A stretch of DNA of 64,000 nt from Litorimonas sp046250185 (GTDB lineage Bacteria; Pseudomonadota; Alphaproteobacteria; Caulobacterales; Maricaulaceae). Shown one piece after another: positions 17,768 through 26,750 of this stretch (its first letter is position 1; every line of letters starts with the position of its first letter). The notes beneath the pieces were generated by a model that was not told where the DNA came from, made no database searches, and was given only the letters and a program-made list of their open reading frames with translations. The stretch lies in assembly GCF_046250185.1 (NCBI RefSeq), contig NZ_CP176469.1. One strand, written 5' to 3'. The translations under genes and the position numbers were made by a program.

Positions 17768-18780
17768 GCTTCGCCCTCAACTTTAAGCGGACGATTGAGC
17801 AAGCGCTTTACCGCGTCTTCTGGCGCAATGTCGCCCGCGACAATATCGGCCACGGCTTGACAGATCGGCATATCAATTTTGTGATTCTGTGCCATTTTTG
17901 CCAAAGCGGGCGCTGTTGCGACGCCTTCTGTCACGGCATTGCGTGACGCCATAATCTCTTTCATTGACTGACCTTGTCCCAGCGCCATGCCGCAACTCAT
18001 ATTGCGGGATTGCGTCGAGGAGCAGGTCAGCACCAAATCCCCCAACCCACAGAGCCCTGACAGTGTTTCTGGCTTCGCGCCCAAGGCATCGCCTAGACGT
18101 CGCATCTCGGCAAATCCCCGCGCGATCAAGGCCGCGTGCGCGGATTGTCCCAACTCCATACCCAAGACAATTCCGCAGGCAATCGCCAGCACATTCTTAA
18201 CCGCGCCCCCAATTTCTGCGCCGATTATATCGTCAGACGTGTAGGGTCGGAAAGTCTCGCCCGCGATCAACGGCGCGATTTGATCAGCCAGATAGACGCT
18301 AGGGCCAGCCAGTGTCACAGCTGTGGGCAGGCCAATCGCCACGTCTTTGGCAAAGCTCGGCCCTGACAGGACGTAAGCTACAGCGTGCGGAACTGTGGCT
18401 TTGACGACTTCCGCCATGAAGGACAGGCTCTCCTGCTCAATGCCTTTGGAGCACAAGACGAGAGGCAGGCCATGCGGAATAGCGGAGGCAAAGTCGCTCA
18501 AAGTCGCGCGGGTGAATTGCGCTGGCACGACGACGAGGGCAAGATCAGCTTGCACAAAATCGGGTGTGTCGGATGTGGCTTTTAGATTTTTATTCAGAGC
18601 AATCCTAGGCAGGAAATCTTTGTTTTCATGATGCTCATTTATGTCATGGGCGCAGCTATCTTCTCGGCACCATATTGTTGTGTCATGACCATGCCCCGCC
18701 ATGAGGTTAGCGAGCGCTGTGCCCCAAGCGCCGCCGCCCAAGACAATCACATGTTTTTTATCGCGTGTTGCGTCCGTCAT
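17764..18780 (-). CDS. gpsA: Glycerol-3-phosphate dehydrogenase [NAD(P)+]
   Basis: A 338-residue cytoplasmic dehydrogenase of normal length. The Rossmann motif is GGGAWGTALANLMAGHGHD and the catalytic Lys lies in GGAVKNVLAIACG. It makes sn-glycerol 3-phosphate for phospholipid synthesis from dihydroxyacetone phosphate. It is convergent with the ParB-like gene with a 4-base overlap. The DUF1178 gene lies 2 bases upstream on the same strand, so this is the distal gene of a comF-grxC-nitrilase-DUF1178-gpsA run. Confidence 0.95.
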   Translation of the reverse strand: MTDATRDKKHVIVLGGGAWGTALANLMAGHGHDTTIWCREDSCAHDINEHHENKDFLPRIALNKNLKATSDTPDFVQADLALVVVPAQFTRATLSDFASAIPHGLPLVLCSKGIEQESLSFMAEVVKATVPHAVAYVLSGPSFAKDVAIGLPTAVTLAGPSVYLADQIAPLIAGETFRPYTSDDIIGAEIGGAVKNVLAIACGIVLGMELGQSAHAALIARGFAEMRRLGDALGAKPETLSGLCGLGDLVLTCSSTQSRNMSCGMALGQGQSMKEIMASRNAVTEGVATAPALAKMAQNHKIDMPICQAVADIVAGDIAPEDAVKRLLNRPLKVEGEA

Positions 18781-18782
18781 AT

Positions 18783-19217
18783 TTAATTCAACTTCTTTTT
18801 GGCTGGTGTAGGCGCAAGCATATCAGGCAAGGGGAGGGCCGCAATACCTTCTTCGTGCAGAGCCTCTGCCTCGCGTTTCGTGGCTTGCCCGTAAATGCCG
18901 CGCTCCGGTTTTTCGCCGTAATGGATAGCGCGGGCTTCATCTGCAAATTTATCACCCACATCATCGCACTTAGTCGAAATTTCTTCGCGAATTTTCGCTG
19001 CGAATTCATTCATCATCGCGAGTTGCTTTTGCGCGGTTGCGTCTTTTTTGCGAGACGTCGCCACATTAGGCGCCATGATCGCCTTCTCGATTTTTGCGGA
19101 ACTACAAATCGGACATTGGATGAGGCGCTTGGCTCGTTGGTCATCATAATCAGAGCTGCTGCTAAACCAGCCTTCAAAGGCGTGGTCATGCTTGCAGATG
19201 AGGTCATAACGGATCAC
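18783..19217 (-). CDS. DUF1178 family protein
   Basis: A 144-residue protein of a conserved proteobacterial family of unknown function. It opens MIRYDLICKHDHAFEGWFSS and contains a paired-Cys motif, CPICSS, with an earlier Cys, suggesting a zinc ribbon. The position directly after a nitrilase-family gene is widely conserved in alphaproteobacteria, so a functional link to the amidase is plausible but unproven. Confidence 0.88.
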   Translation of the reverse strand: MIRYDLICKHDHAFEGWFSSSSDYDDQRAKRLIQCPICSSAKIEKAIMAPNVATSRKKDATAQKQLAMMNEFAAKIREEISTKCDDVGDKFADEARAIHYGEKPERGIYGQATKREAEALHEEGIAALPLPDMLAPTPAKKKLN

Positions 19218-19221
19218 GCGC

Positions 19222-20016
19222 CTAACTCCGCCAAGCGGGGATCATGGCGCGGGCCGACGCGACTTTTTTCGGATGAATGTCGGCAAATAAAATGTCGGGC
19301 TTGTTGTGATCAAGCTTTGCAATCACTTTGCCCCACGGATCAACGACCATGGATCGTCCCCAGGTTTGCCGACCATCTTCATGCTTGCCGCCTTGGGCGG
19401 GGGCCAGAATATAAGCGCCTGTTTCAATGGCCCGCGCGCGCAGCAAAGTTTCCCAATGGGCTTTACCTGTCGCCGTCGTAAACGCCGCTGGCACAGAGAT
19501 CATATCGACCTCGGCCTGAGCGTAACCGCGGTAGAGGTCAGCAAAGCGCACATCATAACAGATCGACAAACCGAGGTTCAATTCGCCCACTGGCGCAATA
19601 ATGGCTGTATCCCCTGCTGTATATGTGTCCGCTTCGCGGTAAGTTTCACGCGTTGAAATCGCGGCTTCAAATAAATGAATTTTGTCATAACGCGCTGCGA
19701 CCAAACCATCCGGACCAAAGACAAAACTCCGATTAGCGATTTGTCCGTCGGGGCGTTTGATAGCCAATGAACCAATGAGCAGCGTCACACCTAGATCAGC
19801 CGCCAAGGTCGAAAAGGCTTTGACGCCAAGGTCTTGATCTTGGGGGCGGACTTTGGCGCGCAGGGCCTTTGGGTCTTTCTCCAGCAAATGCGTCATCTCT
19901 GGCGTCGCGATAAAACGCGCGCCCGCCTTGGCTGCCTGCGTGATCGCTTTGCTGGCCGCGAGAATATTCGCAGCTATCTCTGTGCCAGACCGCATTTGTA
20001 TGAGCGCAATTTTCAT
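19222..20016 (-). CDS. Carbon-nitrogen hydrolase, Nit-type (deaminated glutathione amidase-like)
   Basis: A 264-residue nitrilase-superfamily amidase. The catalytic triad is readable: Glu in ATPEMTH, Lys in YDKIHLF and Cys in SICYDVRF. The sequence context fits the Nit1/NfnA branch that hydrolyses deaminated glutathione, a metabolite repair role. The neighbouring glutaredoxin gene, 3 bases away, agrees with a glutathione link, though the substrate remains an inference. Confidence 0.85.
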   Translation of the reverse strand: MKIALIQMRSGTEIAANILAASKAITQAAKAGARFIATPEMTHLLEKDPKALRAKVRPQDQDLGVKAFSTLAADLGVTLLIGSLAIKRPDGQIANRSFVFGPDGLVAARYDKIHLFEAAISTRETYREADTYTAGDTAIIAPVGELNLGLSICYDVRFADLYRGYAQAEVDMISVPAAFTTATGKAHWETLLRARAIETGAYILAPAQGGKHEDGRQTWGRSMVVDPWGKVIAKLDHNKPDILFADIHPKKVASARAMIPAWRS

Positions 20017-20019
20017 GGG

Positions 20020-20271
20020 CTATGTCAGCAATGGGTCCAAGCCGCCCTTGGCGTCCAGCGCGAATAGATCATCGCAGCCGCCAATATGTTTGCCATCAAT
20101 AAAAATCTGCGGAAACGTATTGCGCCCGGATCGGTCATTCATTTCGCGACGCTTGGCGGGGTCCATATAGGCAGGAATTTCAATGAAAGACGCGCCTTTG
20201 GATGTCAGCAAGCCCTTGGCTCGCGTGCAGAAGGGACACATTGCCTTGGTATATATTTCGATTTTGGCCAT
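20020..20271 (-). CDS. grxC: Glutaredoxin 3
   Basis: An 83-residue class I glutaredoxin. The active site is CPFC within KAMCPFCTRAKGLL; the cis-Pro (TFPQIF) and the GG motif (HIGGCDDL) complete the glutathione-binding groove. The dithiol site implies reduction of protein and low-molecular-weight disulfides. The ATG at 20271 has AGGAG eight bases upstream, which rules out the much longer upstream reading frame. It follows comF closely. Confidence 0.94.
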   Translation of the reverse strand: MAKIEIYTKAMCPFCTRAKGLLTSKGASFIEIPAYMDPAKRREMNDRSGRNTFPQIFIDGKHIGGCDDLFALDAKGGLDPLLT

Positions 20272-20288
20272 AAAAAGCTCCTTTGCTT

Positions 20289-21056
20289 CTATGTAGGCAG
20301 ATTTGCGGCGCGCACAACCCGCGCCAGGCACAGACCATCGACATGCGCTGCCCCCGCGCGCTTGAGCGTTTTGGCGCAAGCTTCCAGTGTTGCCCCTGTC
20401 GTCATCACATCATCAATCAGAACAATGCGTTTGCTTGCGATATAGTTTCGCCGCGCATCTGGCACATGAAACGCGCCTTTGACATTGCGCCGCCGTCCCA
20501 TGGCTGACTTTCCGCCTTGGGTATCTGTTGCCCGCTTTCGCAGCAAGCTATCGGGATCAAATGTCAGCCCCCGCATCTGCGCAAGGCTGCGGCCGAGAAT
20601 GGCAGACTGATTATAGCGCCGCCGCCGTAGACGCGTTGTATGCAGCGGCACAGGGACAATGATGTCCGCCTCTGCCAACAATGTCCGCCCCGCGCGTGAC
20701 ATCTGTGTAGTGAACAAGCCGAGGCCATTCGTCCGCCCGCCATGTTTGAAGCTGAGAATTAATTGCCGCGAGGCATCGTCATAGGCCATAGCTGACCTCG
20801 CGCGATCATAAGTTGGGGGGTAGGCCGCGCAGCGCAGACACAAACTCATAGCTTGCGCCGCATAATCAAATGGAAACCCACATGCGTCGCAGCAGGGTTC
20901 ATCCAAGAATTTGACGGCCTGCCAGAGCGGCGCTGTCTCGTCCTCGGGATCAAGGCTGAGCAAAGTCTGCGCTGGCAAGACAGTGTCCAAGGCGCGCGAT
21001 AAGCCGCGGCTGGCCGCTTTGATCAGGGGGTTTTCTTTTGCGCGTGGAAAGACCAT
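20289..21056 (-). CDS. comF: ComF family phosphoribosyltransferase-like protein
   Basis: A 255-residue ComF protein. Paired Cys residues near the start (CCDACGFPF, then LCLRC) form a zinc finger; the PRTase motif is RIVLIDDVMTTGATL. The family is needed for DNA uptake in competent bacteria, but in most proteobacteria its role is undefined. The ATG at 21056 follows AGGGAAG. The divergent methyltransferase gene begins only 9 bases away, so their promoters must overlap the coding ends. Confidence 0.9.
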   Translation of the reverse strand: MVFPRAKENPLIKAASRGLSRALDTVLPAQTLLSLDPEDETAPLWQAVKFLDEPCCDACGFPFDYAAQAMSLCLRCAAYPPTYDRARSAMAYDDASRQLILSFKHGGRTNGLGLFTTQMSRAGRTLLAEADIIVPVPLHTTRLRRRRYNQSAILGRSLAQMRGLTFDPDSLLRKRATDTQGGKSAMGRRRNVKGAFHVPDARRNYIASKRIVLIDDVMTTGATLEACAKTLKRAGAAHVDGLCLARVVRAANLPT

Positions 21057-21065
21057 ATCTTCCCT

Positions 21066-21911
21066 ATGGCAGACCCAACCGCTATTCCGCAAATCTTTGA
21101 TGATACTTTACGTCATATGCGTCGCGCGCGGGCAAGGCGGCGAATGGCCCAGTCTGGCCTGTCGTTCTTCCTTACGCGCTGTATCGAGGATGTGGCAGAG
21201 CGCCTCCAAGACGTGACGCAGCGATTTGAGACAATGGTGATCATCGGCCCATTTGACGTGTCTGAGGCTTTAGCCGCGATGATCCCCGCGGACAAAAAAC
21301 CCGACCATATCCATTACGCCAAGACGATGTCTGACGCGCCCGAATGCGATGCGATTATCTCGCTTCTGGCCCTGCAAAGTGAGAATGATCTGCCAGGGCT
21401 GATGACGCAAATGGCGACTAAGCTACGCCCCAACGGCCTCATGATCACCGCGATTTTTGGTGGGGACACGCTGACAGAACTCCGCCAAACGCTCTATAAA
21501 ACAGATGATGAATTGCTCGGTGGGCTGACCGCGCGAGTCTATCCCATGATCACGCATAGCCAAGCTGCGCCGCTGCTGACGCGGGCAGGGCTCAATCTCC
21601 CCGTGGTGGACATGGACCGTTTCACTGTGCGCTATTCTGGCCTGTCGCGCCTTATCAATGACCTCCGAGACATTGGCGAAACGAACACGTTGCAAAGCCG
21701 CAGCGCAAATTTTGTAGGACGAGATTACCTGACGGCGCTGACGCAAAACTATGCCGAGATGTTTGCCGAAGAAGGCAAGCTGCCCGCAAGTTTTGAGATC
21801 CTCTGGCTGACAGGGTGGAAGCCCCATGAAAGCCAGCAAAAGCCGCTCAAACCTGGTTCGGCGAAAATGCGTTTGGCAGACGCCCTCAACACGCGCGAGA
21901 CCAAGTTGTAG
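21066..21911 (+). CDS. NDUFAF5/BioC-like methyltransferase domain protein
   Basis: A 281-residue protein of the methyltransferase group that includes the complex I assembly factor NDUFAF5; its divergence from comF is common in alphaproteobacteria. The opening IFDDTLRHMRRARARRRM and the late GRDYLTALTQNYAEMFAEE are recognisable. The SAM-binding motif I is degenerate: the expected GxGxG is replaced by MVIIGPFDVSEAL. NDUFAF5 hydroxylates an arginine of complex I, so loss of a classic motif need not mean loss of function. The product here is unproven. Confidence 0.65.
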   Translation: MADPTAIPQIFDDTLRHMRRARARRRMAQSGLSFFLTRCIEDVAERLQDVTQRFETMVIIGPFDVSEALAAMIPADKKPDHIHYAKTMSDAPECDAIISLLALQSENDLPGLMTQMATKLRPNGLMITAIFGGDTLTELRQTLYKTDDELLGGLTARVYPMITHSQAAPLLTRAGLNLPVVDMDRFTVRYSGLSRLINDLRDIGETNTLQSRSANFVGRDYLTALTQNYAEMFAEEGKLPASFEILWLTGWKPHESQQKPLKPGSAKMRLADALNTRETKL

Positions 21912-21992
21912 CCGCACAGATCGACTGTCCCCCGCCAGATTTGATATTGACGCCTCCCGCTGATCAGCCTACATCGCCGCTTCCAATGACGT

Positions 21993-22079
21993 GCCCAGAT
22001 GGCGGAATTGGTAGACGCGCTAGCTTCAGGTGCTAGTGTCCGTATGGACGTGGAGGTTCGAGTCCTCTTCTGGGCACCA
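21993..22079 (+). tRNA. tRNA-Leu (anticodon CAG)
   Basis: An 87-base tRNA with encoded CCA. The acceptor stem GCCCAGA pairs with TCTGGGC. The anticodon stem CTAGC/GCTAG frames the loop TTCAGGT, giving anticodon CAG at 22027-22029. A long variable arm (TGTCCGTATGGACG) and T-arm GGTTCGAGTCC confirm a class II leucine tRNA. No integrase or duplicated 3' end was seen nearby. Confidence 0.97.
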
Positions 22080-22093
22080 TTTTCCCATTTTAT

Positions 22094-25000
22094 TTATGCA
22101 AGTTGCGCTGAGAACTTTGGCTGCACTTGACCCTTAATGAGGTAGCGCATGCCGCGTCCGATGTCTGCGCCAATGCCGTAAAGAGCAGGAACGAAGAAGA
22201 GGGTGACGAAGAGGGCGAACAGGACACCAAAGGCCAGACTAATCCCGATAGGGATAAGCCATTGCGCCTGTAGAGATTTCTCCATCAGGAGCGGCAGCAG
22301 CCCGACAAAGGTCGTCAGCGAGGTTAGGAGGATTGGGCGAAACCGCCGCGTGCCAGCCTCGACCAAAGCCTCCGCGCCGTCCATGCCTCTTGCGCGTAAA
22401 CGGTGGACGTAATCCAGCAAGACGAGGTTGTCATTGACCGCCACACCTGCCGCTGCAAACATGCCGAGGATAGAGAGCAAGGACATGGTCGCCCCCATTG
22501 TCATGTGCCCGATGATCATGCCGCAATAGCAAAATGGAATCGCTGCGAGCAAGATAAGGATTGGCTCGAAATAGGACTTAAACGAGACGGCGACCAAGAA
22601 ATAAGCGACCCCAATCGCGATCATAAAGAACAGCATTAACTCTTGCTGAAACTCTGCTTCGCCTTGAGCGCGACCAATATTGCCGCGTGTGACATTGGGA
22701 TGTAGTTTATCAAACTCGTCAAAGAAGCCCTCATTTAATTCCTTGCGGATTTCCTCAATCCGTTCGGTGACAACTTCGGCGCTGACAATGATAGCGCGTT
22801 GCCGTTCGCGGCGCAGAATTTGGTTGGTGCCTTTCTCGAACCGCAGAGTTGCCACTGTATCGAGCGGAAGCTCCCGCCCGTCCGCTGTGCGGATACGGAT
22901 GGACCGTAGGAAGTCGAGCGATTCTCGGTCTGCGCGTGGATAACGGACATAGACGCGGACATCTTCGCCGTCACGGGGGAGACGTTGCACCTCCTCGCCG
23001 AAGAAACCCTGCCGCACTTGGCGGGCGACATCTGCGGCTGTCACGCCGAGGCTTTCGGCTCCAGGCTTGAGATCAAACTGCACCTCCTCTGACGCGCTAT
23101 CCATATCATTGACTACATTAAATACACCTTCATAGCTGCGTAGGCGGGTCATCAAATCGTCCGCTGCCGCTTCCAAATCATCGAAAGATTTGGCGTTGAG
23201 GACATATTCAATAGGCGGGCCGTCATTATTGTCTTTGTAGTTGACCGTGATATTTTCCGCGTCTGGAATCTCTCCAATTAATTCCCTTAGGCGTTCAGCT
23301 GTTGCTTTGGCGGAGAGCGTGCGTGTTTCTGGCGGGACCAATTTGACCAAGGCCAGTACATTATCATCGCGGGAGCGGGTGTACCAATTCTCGATCAAAT
23401 CACCGTCTTGTGCTTTAATCTCTTCAGACAGCGCTTCTTCGGCGTGCTGTAATTGCGCCAAAACTTCGAGCGTGCGCGTATAGGGCGTGCCCTCTGGCAG
23501 CTCGACAGAAATTTCAATTTGATCACTTTCGCCCTCTGGAAAGAATGACGATTTCACAAGTCCGTTGGATACGGCTCCAATCGTCAAAATCATCAGCGCC
23601 ACAAAGAGGGACGCAGTGAGGTAACGCCGCTTGAGCGCTTTCGTGATAAGCGGTCGATAGAGCGTATTCGCCACCCATAACAGGCTGTCAGACAGTTTCG
23701 CTTGGAACCGCATGATACGGCTCTGCGGGTTGACAGGTTTCAGGTGCGCCAAATGGGCGGGCAGTATCAGCAAGGATTCTACTAATGAGAAGAACAGCGC
23801 CAAAATCACGACCAACGATATAGCCCGCGTAAATTCGCTGGTGCCGCCAGATAAATACATCCAAGGCGCAAAGAAAATCATTGTCGTCAGCACAGCAAAA
23901 ATGACGGGCTTCACGACCATAGCCGTGCCGTTCACGGCGGCGTCCAGACCAGTTTCCCCGTCTTCGGTTTTAAAATGGATTGCTTCGCCGACAATAATAG
24001 CGTCATCGACGATCACACCGATGACCAGCAAGAAGGCGAAGGTTGAGATCATATTGAATGACACATCAAAGAGCGGGAGCAGAGCCAGTCCACCTGCAAA
24101 CGCCGTCGCAATCCCGACCGAGACCCAAAACGCAATGATGGGGCGCAAAAACAACATGAGCGTCAAGCAGACCAAAAGCAGACCCGTGAGAAAGTTTTGC
24201 GTGATTGAGGAAATACGTCCTTCATAACTCTCTGCCGCGTCTTCCCAAGTCGTGATAGAGATGCCCTCTGGCAAGCTTTCCTCAGCCGTTTTGAGATAGG
24301 CTTTCACGTTCTCAGACGCTTTAATAATATCCATCTTGGGCCCGCTCTGCACTTGAACCAAGATTGTGCGTTTGCCGTTGACAGTTGCCAGCAGATTGAC
24401 CTGCTCGAACCCGTCAATCACTGTAGCAACATCTTTGACGCGAATGGTCGCGCCGCCTGCATCTTGCTTCACGATGATGTTTTCAAACTCGTCCTTCGTA
24501 TCAGCTTGATTGCGCGTGCGAAGCTGCACATTGCCAATATCCGTGCGCACCGTGCCGGATGACGCGTTGACGGATGTGCCACGCACCGCCTGCGCAACCT
24601 CGTCCAGCGTCAGGCCATATCGGCGCAACGCGTCCTCAGAGACTTCGATCGACACTTCCTCATTGCGCACACCAAATAATTCGACGGCAGGGATATAACC
24701 GAGCAGCCCGATCTCGCGCCGCGTTTTCTCTGCGAACCGCTTTAAGTCACGCTCGGACACAGTCTCGTCGCCAGACACGGCGAGGCGGATGATTTCATTT
24801 CGATTACGGAAGATATTAATCTGCGGTTCTTCTGCCGCTGGCGGGAATGCATTGATCGAGTCGACCTGTCGTTTGACATCGGCCATCAATTTGGCTTCGT
24901 CCACGCCGTTCTTGCCAACAACAGTCACTGATCCGCCGCCTTCGCCCGCAAAGGCCCACATGCGGTTGACGCCTTCGACTTCGGATAGCGCTTCTTCCAT

Positions 25001-25201
25001 CCTGACGATAATCTGTTCCTCGACATCTTGGGGCGAGGCACCGGGCCATGCGACATACGTCCAAGCGCCAGGAAATTCGACATAGGGATCAAGTTCGCGC
25101 TCAATCGTGTTATAGCTGACGATCCCACCGATGAAGCATATCAGCATAAGCAGATTGGCGGCGACAGGATTGCTGGCCCACCATTTAATAATACGGTCCA
25201 T
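22094..25201 (-). CDS. RND-family efflux transporter permease
   Basis: A 1035-residue inner membrane RND pump subunit of full length. It opens MDRIIKWWASNPVAANLLML and has the usual two halves of six membrane segments with large periplasmic loops. The TM4 motif GVIVDDAIIVGEAI carries the Asp pair used in proton relay. Substrate cannot be read; the family exports drugs, lipids or metals. Its ATG overlaps the adaptor's stop codon (TAATG), so the two are translationally coupled. No outer membrane TolC partner is adjacent. Confidence 0.92.
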   Translation of the reverse strand: MDRIIKWWASNPVAANLLMLICFIGGIVSYNTIERELDPYVEFPGAWTYVAWPGASPQDVEEQIIVRMEEALSEVEGVNRMWAFAGEGGGSVTVVGKNGVDEAKLMADVKRQVDSINAFPPAAEEPQINIFRNRNEIIRLAVSGDETVSERDLKRFAEKTRREIGLLGYIPAVELFGVRNEEVSIEVSEDALRRYGLTLDEVAQAVRGTSVNASSGTVRTDIGNVQLRTRNQADTKDEFENIIVKQDAGGATIRVKDVATVIDGFEQVNLLATVNGKRTILVQVQSGPKMDIIKASENVKAYLKTAEESLPEGISITTWEDAAESYEGRISSITQNFLTGLLLVCLTLMLFLRPIIAFWVSVGIATAFAGGLALLPLFDVSFNMISTFAFLLVIGVIVDDAIIVGEAIHFKTEDGETGLDAAVNGTAMVVKPVIFAVLTTMIFFAPWMYLSGGTSEFTRAISLVVILALFFSLVESLLILPAHLAHLKPVNPQSRIMRFQAKLSDSLLWVANTLYRPLITKALKRRYLTASLFVALMILTIGAVSNGLVKSSFFPEGESDQIEISVELPEGTPYTRTLEVLAQLQHAEEALSEEIKAQDGDLIENWYTRSRDDNVLALVKLVPPETRTLSAKATAERLRELIGEIPDAENITVNYKDNNDGPPIEYVLNAKSFDDLEAAADDLMTRLRSYEGVFNVVNDMDSASEEVQFDLKPGAESLGVTAADVARQVRQGFFGEEVQRLPRDGEDVRVYVRYPRADRESLDFLRSIRIRTADGRELPLDTVATLRFEKGTNQILRRERQRAIIVSAEVVTERIEEIRKELNEGFFDEFDKLHPNVTRGNIGRAQGEAEFQQELMLFFMIAIGVAYFLVAVSFKSYFEPILILLAAIPFCYCGMIIGHMTMGATMSLLSILGMFAAAGVAVNDNLVLLDYVHRLRARGMDGAEALVEAGTRRFRPILLTSLTTFVGLLPLLMEKSLQAQWLIPIGISLAFGVLFALFVTLFFVPALYGIGADIGRGMRYLIKGQVQPKFSAQLA

Positions 25202-26508
25202 TATTCGTCTCCCTTCGCTGATATCGAGGCGGCAGCGGACGTTTCCGTCTCAATCGCGCTGGCCGTGACAACAGCGATTTTCATGCCGTCGGCGACGCCT
25301 CTGATCGGGGAGGTGATGACTTGGTCACCTATGTTCAGACCACCGCTCAAAATTGCGTGATCGCGATCTGATGACACAACAGTGACGGTCTTGATCTGCA
25401 GCGTTTCGTTATCCGCAACGTAAACGGTATCATTTCCGCGCAGGGCCGCGCGGGGAATAACGAGCGAATTGGCCAGCTTTTGCCCCTCAATCGCGGCGTT
25501 CACAAATATACCCGGCGCCAGTGGCACCCCTTCGCTAGAGCCCGCCCCGAAAGGATCTTGTACCTCGGCATAGGCGTAGAGAACGCGCGTCTGACTATCA
25601 AAGCGACTATCGGTGCGCACAATGCGCCCTTGCCACTCGCTGCTAATGCCTGCGACATCAGCCGACAGCGTCACGGGGATGCCAGGGGTCGTTCGATTGG
25701 CTTCAAAGCCGAGGCTCATACCCGCACGCTTTAACTCTTCATTGGTCATGGGCAAGCGCACATCCATCATATCTGTCGCATAAATCTGACCCAACTTTGT
25801 GCCGACTGAGATAAATTCGCCTCGGTCCACATGCCTGACCGCAACGCGCCCTGTGAACGGCGCATAAAGAGATGTGCGCGCGAGAGTTAATTCCGCTTCG
25901 GCGAGTTGCGCCTTGGCCGAGGCCAGTTGCGCTTGTGCTTCCGCCATTTGTGGCTCGCGCAGCGTCAGGGGTGTCGGCTCTCCAGCGCGGCCAAGTTCGT
26001 TCCAGTCTTGTCGGGCAATCGCAGACTCTGATTTTTCGCGCGAGACCACAGTCTCCGCTTGCGCAACATTGGCGCGGGCTTGAGTAACACGAAGCTCAAA
26101 CTCTGTGGGTTCAATTCGTACCAGAAGGTCGCCCTTATTAAAGCGGCCACCCTCGATAAATTTCGGCGACATATAGGTGATCAATCCGTTGATCTGCGGC
26201 ACCAAGCTGATCTCTGTGCGCGGCTGCACCTCACCTTGAATATTGACTTTTAGGGTGACGTCTTCCTGTACGGCGAGGGCGGTCAGGACGGGAATTGCTT
26301 TGATGACGTCTTCTTTTTCTTCGGGCGTCGGCTTCAACGCGCCCATGCCGACAAAAGCCGCAACCGCACCTGCGATCACGAGGAGGGGCAAAATGAAAAT
26401 GAGAAAGCGCCATATCCAAAGCCGTCTTGGCGCCGCTATTTGGGCGTTAGCTACATTGGGGTGCGTGTCAGAAGCCACGCCGCTGGCCGTGTTGTGTGAT
26501 AAGGTCAT
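25201..26508 (-). CDS. RND efflux periplasmic adaptor (membrane fusion protein)
   Basis: A 435-residue adaptor. A membrane anchor near residues 30-52 (FLIFILPLLVIAGAVAAFVG) is followed by a lipoyl-like half (QGEVQPRTEISLVPQINGLI), a coiled-coil hairpin rich in Ala and Glu, and beta-barrel segments such as LYAPFTGRVAVRHVDRGEFI. It links the RND pump to an outer membrane channel. It is the first gene of the two-gene operon. An inverted repeat at 26566-26597, about 60 bases upstream, may be the operator. Confidence 0.9.
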   Translation of the reverse strand: MTLSHNTASGVASDTHPNVANAQIAAPRRLWIWRFLIFILPLLVIAGAVAAFVGMGALKPTPEEKEDVIKAIPVLTALAVQEDVTLKVNIQGEVQPRTEISLVPQINGLITYMSPKFIEGGRFNKGDLLVRIEPTEFELRVTQARANVAQAETVVSREKSESAIARQDWNELGRAGEPTPLTLREPQMAEAQAQLASAKAQLAEAELTLARTSLYAPFTGRVAVRHVDRGEFISVGTKLGQIYATDMMDVRLPMTNEELKRAGMSLGFEANRTTPGIPVTLSADVAGISSEWQGRIVRTDSRFDSQTRVLYAYAEVQDPFGAGSSEGVPLAPGIFVNAAIEGQKLANSLVIPRAALRGNDTVYVADNETLQIKTVTVVSSDRDHAILSGGLNIGDQVITSPIRGVADGMKIAVVTASAIETETSAAASISAKGDE

Positions 26509-26565
26509 ATTCGTCTCCCGCCAGTTGGCACACTGACATATGAGGACTGTATAGCCTTATAATTA

Positions 26566-26597
26566 TTGATAATCAATAAAAAATTATCGATTATCAA
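26566..26597. promoter_or_regulatory. Inverted repeat upstream of the efflux operon
   Basis: TTGATAATC (26566-26574) and GATTATCAA (26589-26597) are perfect inverted copies separated by 14 AT-rich bases. They lie between the efflux adaptor gene and the divergent membrane-protein gene. The form suits a dimeric repressor of either gene. No regulator gene is adjacent. Confidence 0.5.
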
Positions 26598-26750
26598 ATT
26601 TTTGGTACGTGTGAATAGCAGCGCCGCCTGCAAAACTCATTGCCTATTCCCGTGCGGACATGATAGCGAAACTGCGCGAATATCGTGCGGGGGCACGGTA
26701 ATGAGGGTGAGGCACGTTTTATGACGGACGCCTCTCAAAGGGGAAATGTT

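Noticed and set aside
21993..22100. Integration site at the tRNA-Leu gene
   Set aside because: No integrase, no duplicated tRNA end and no foreign-looking genes adjoin it.
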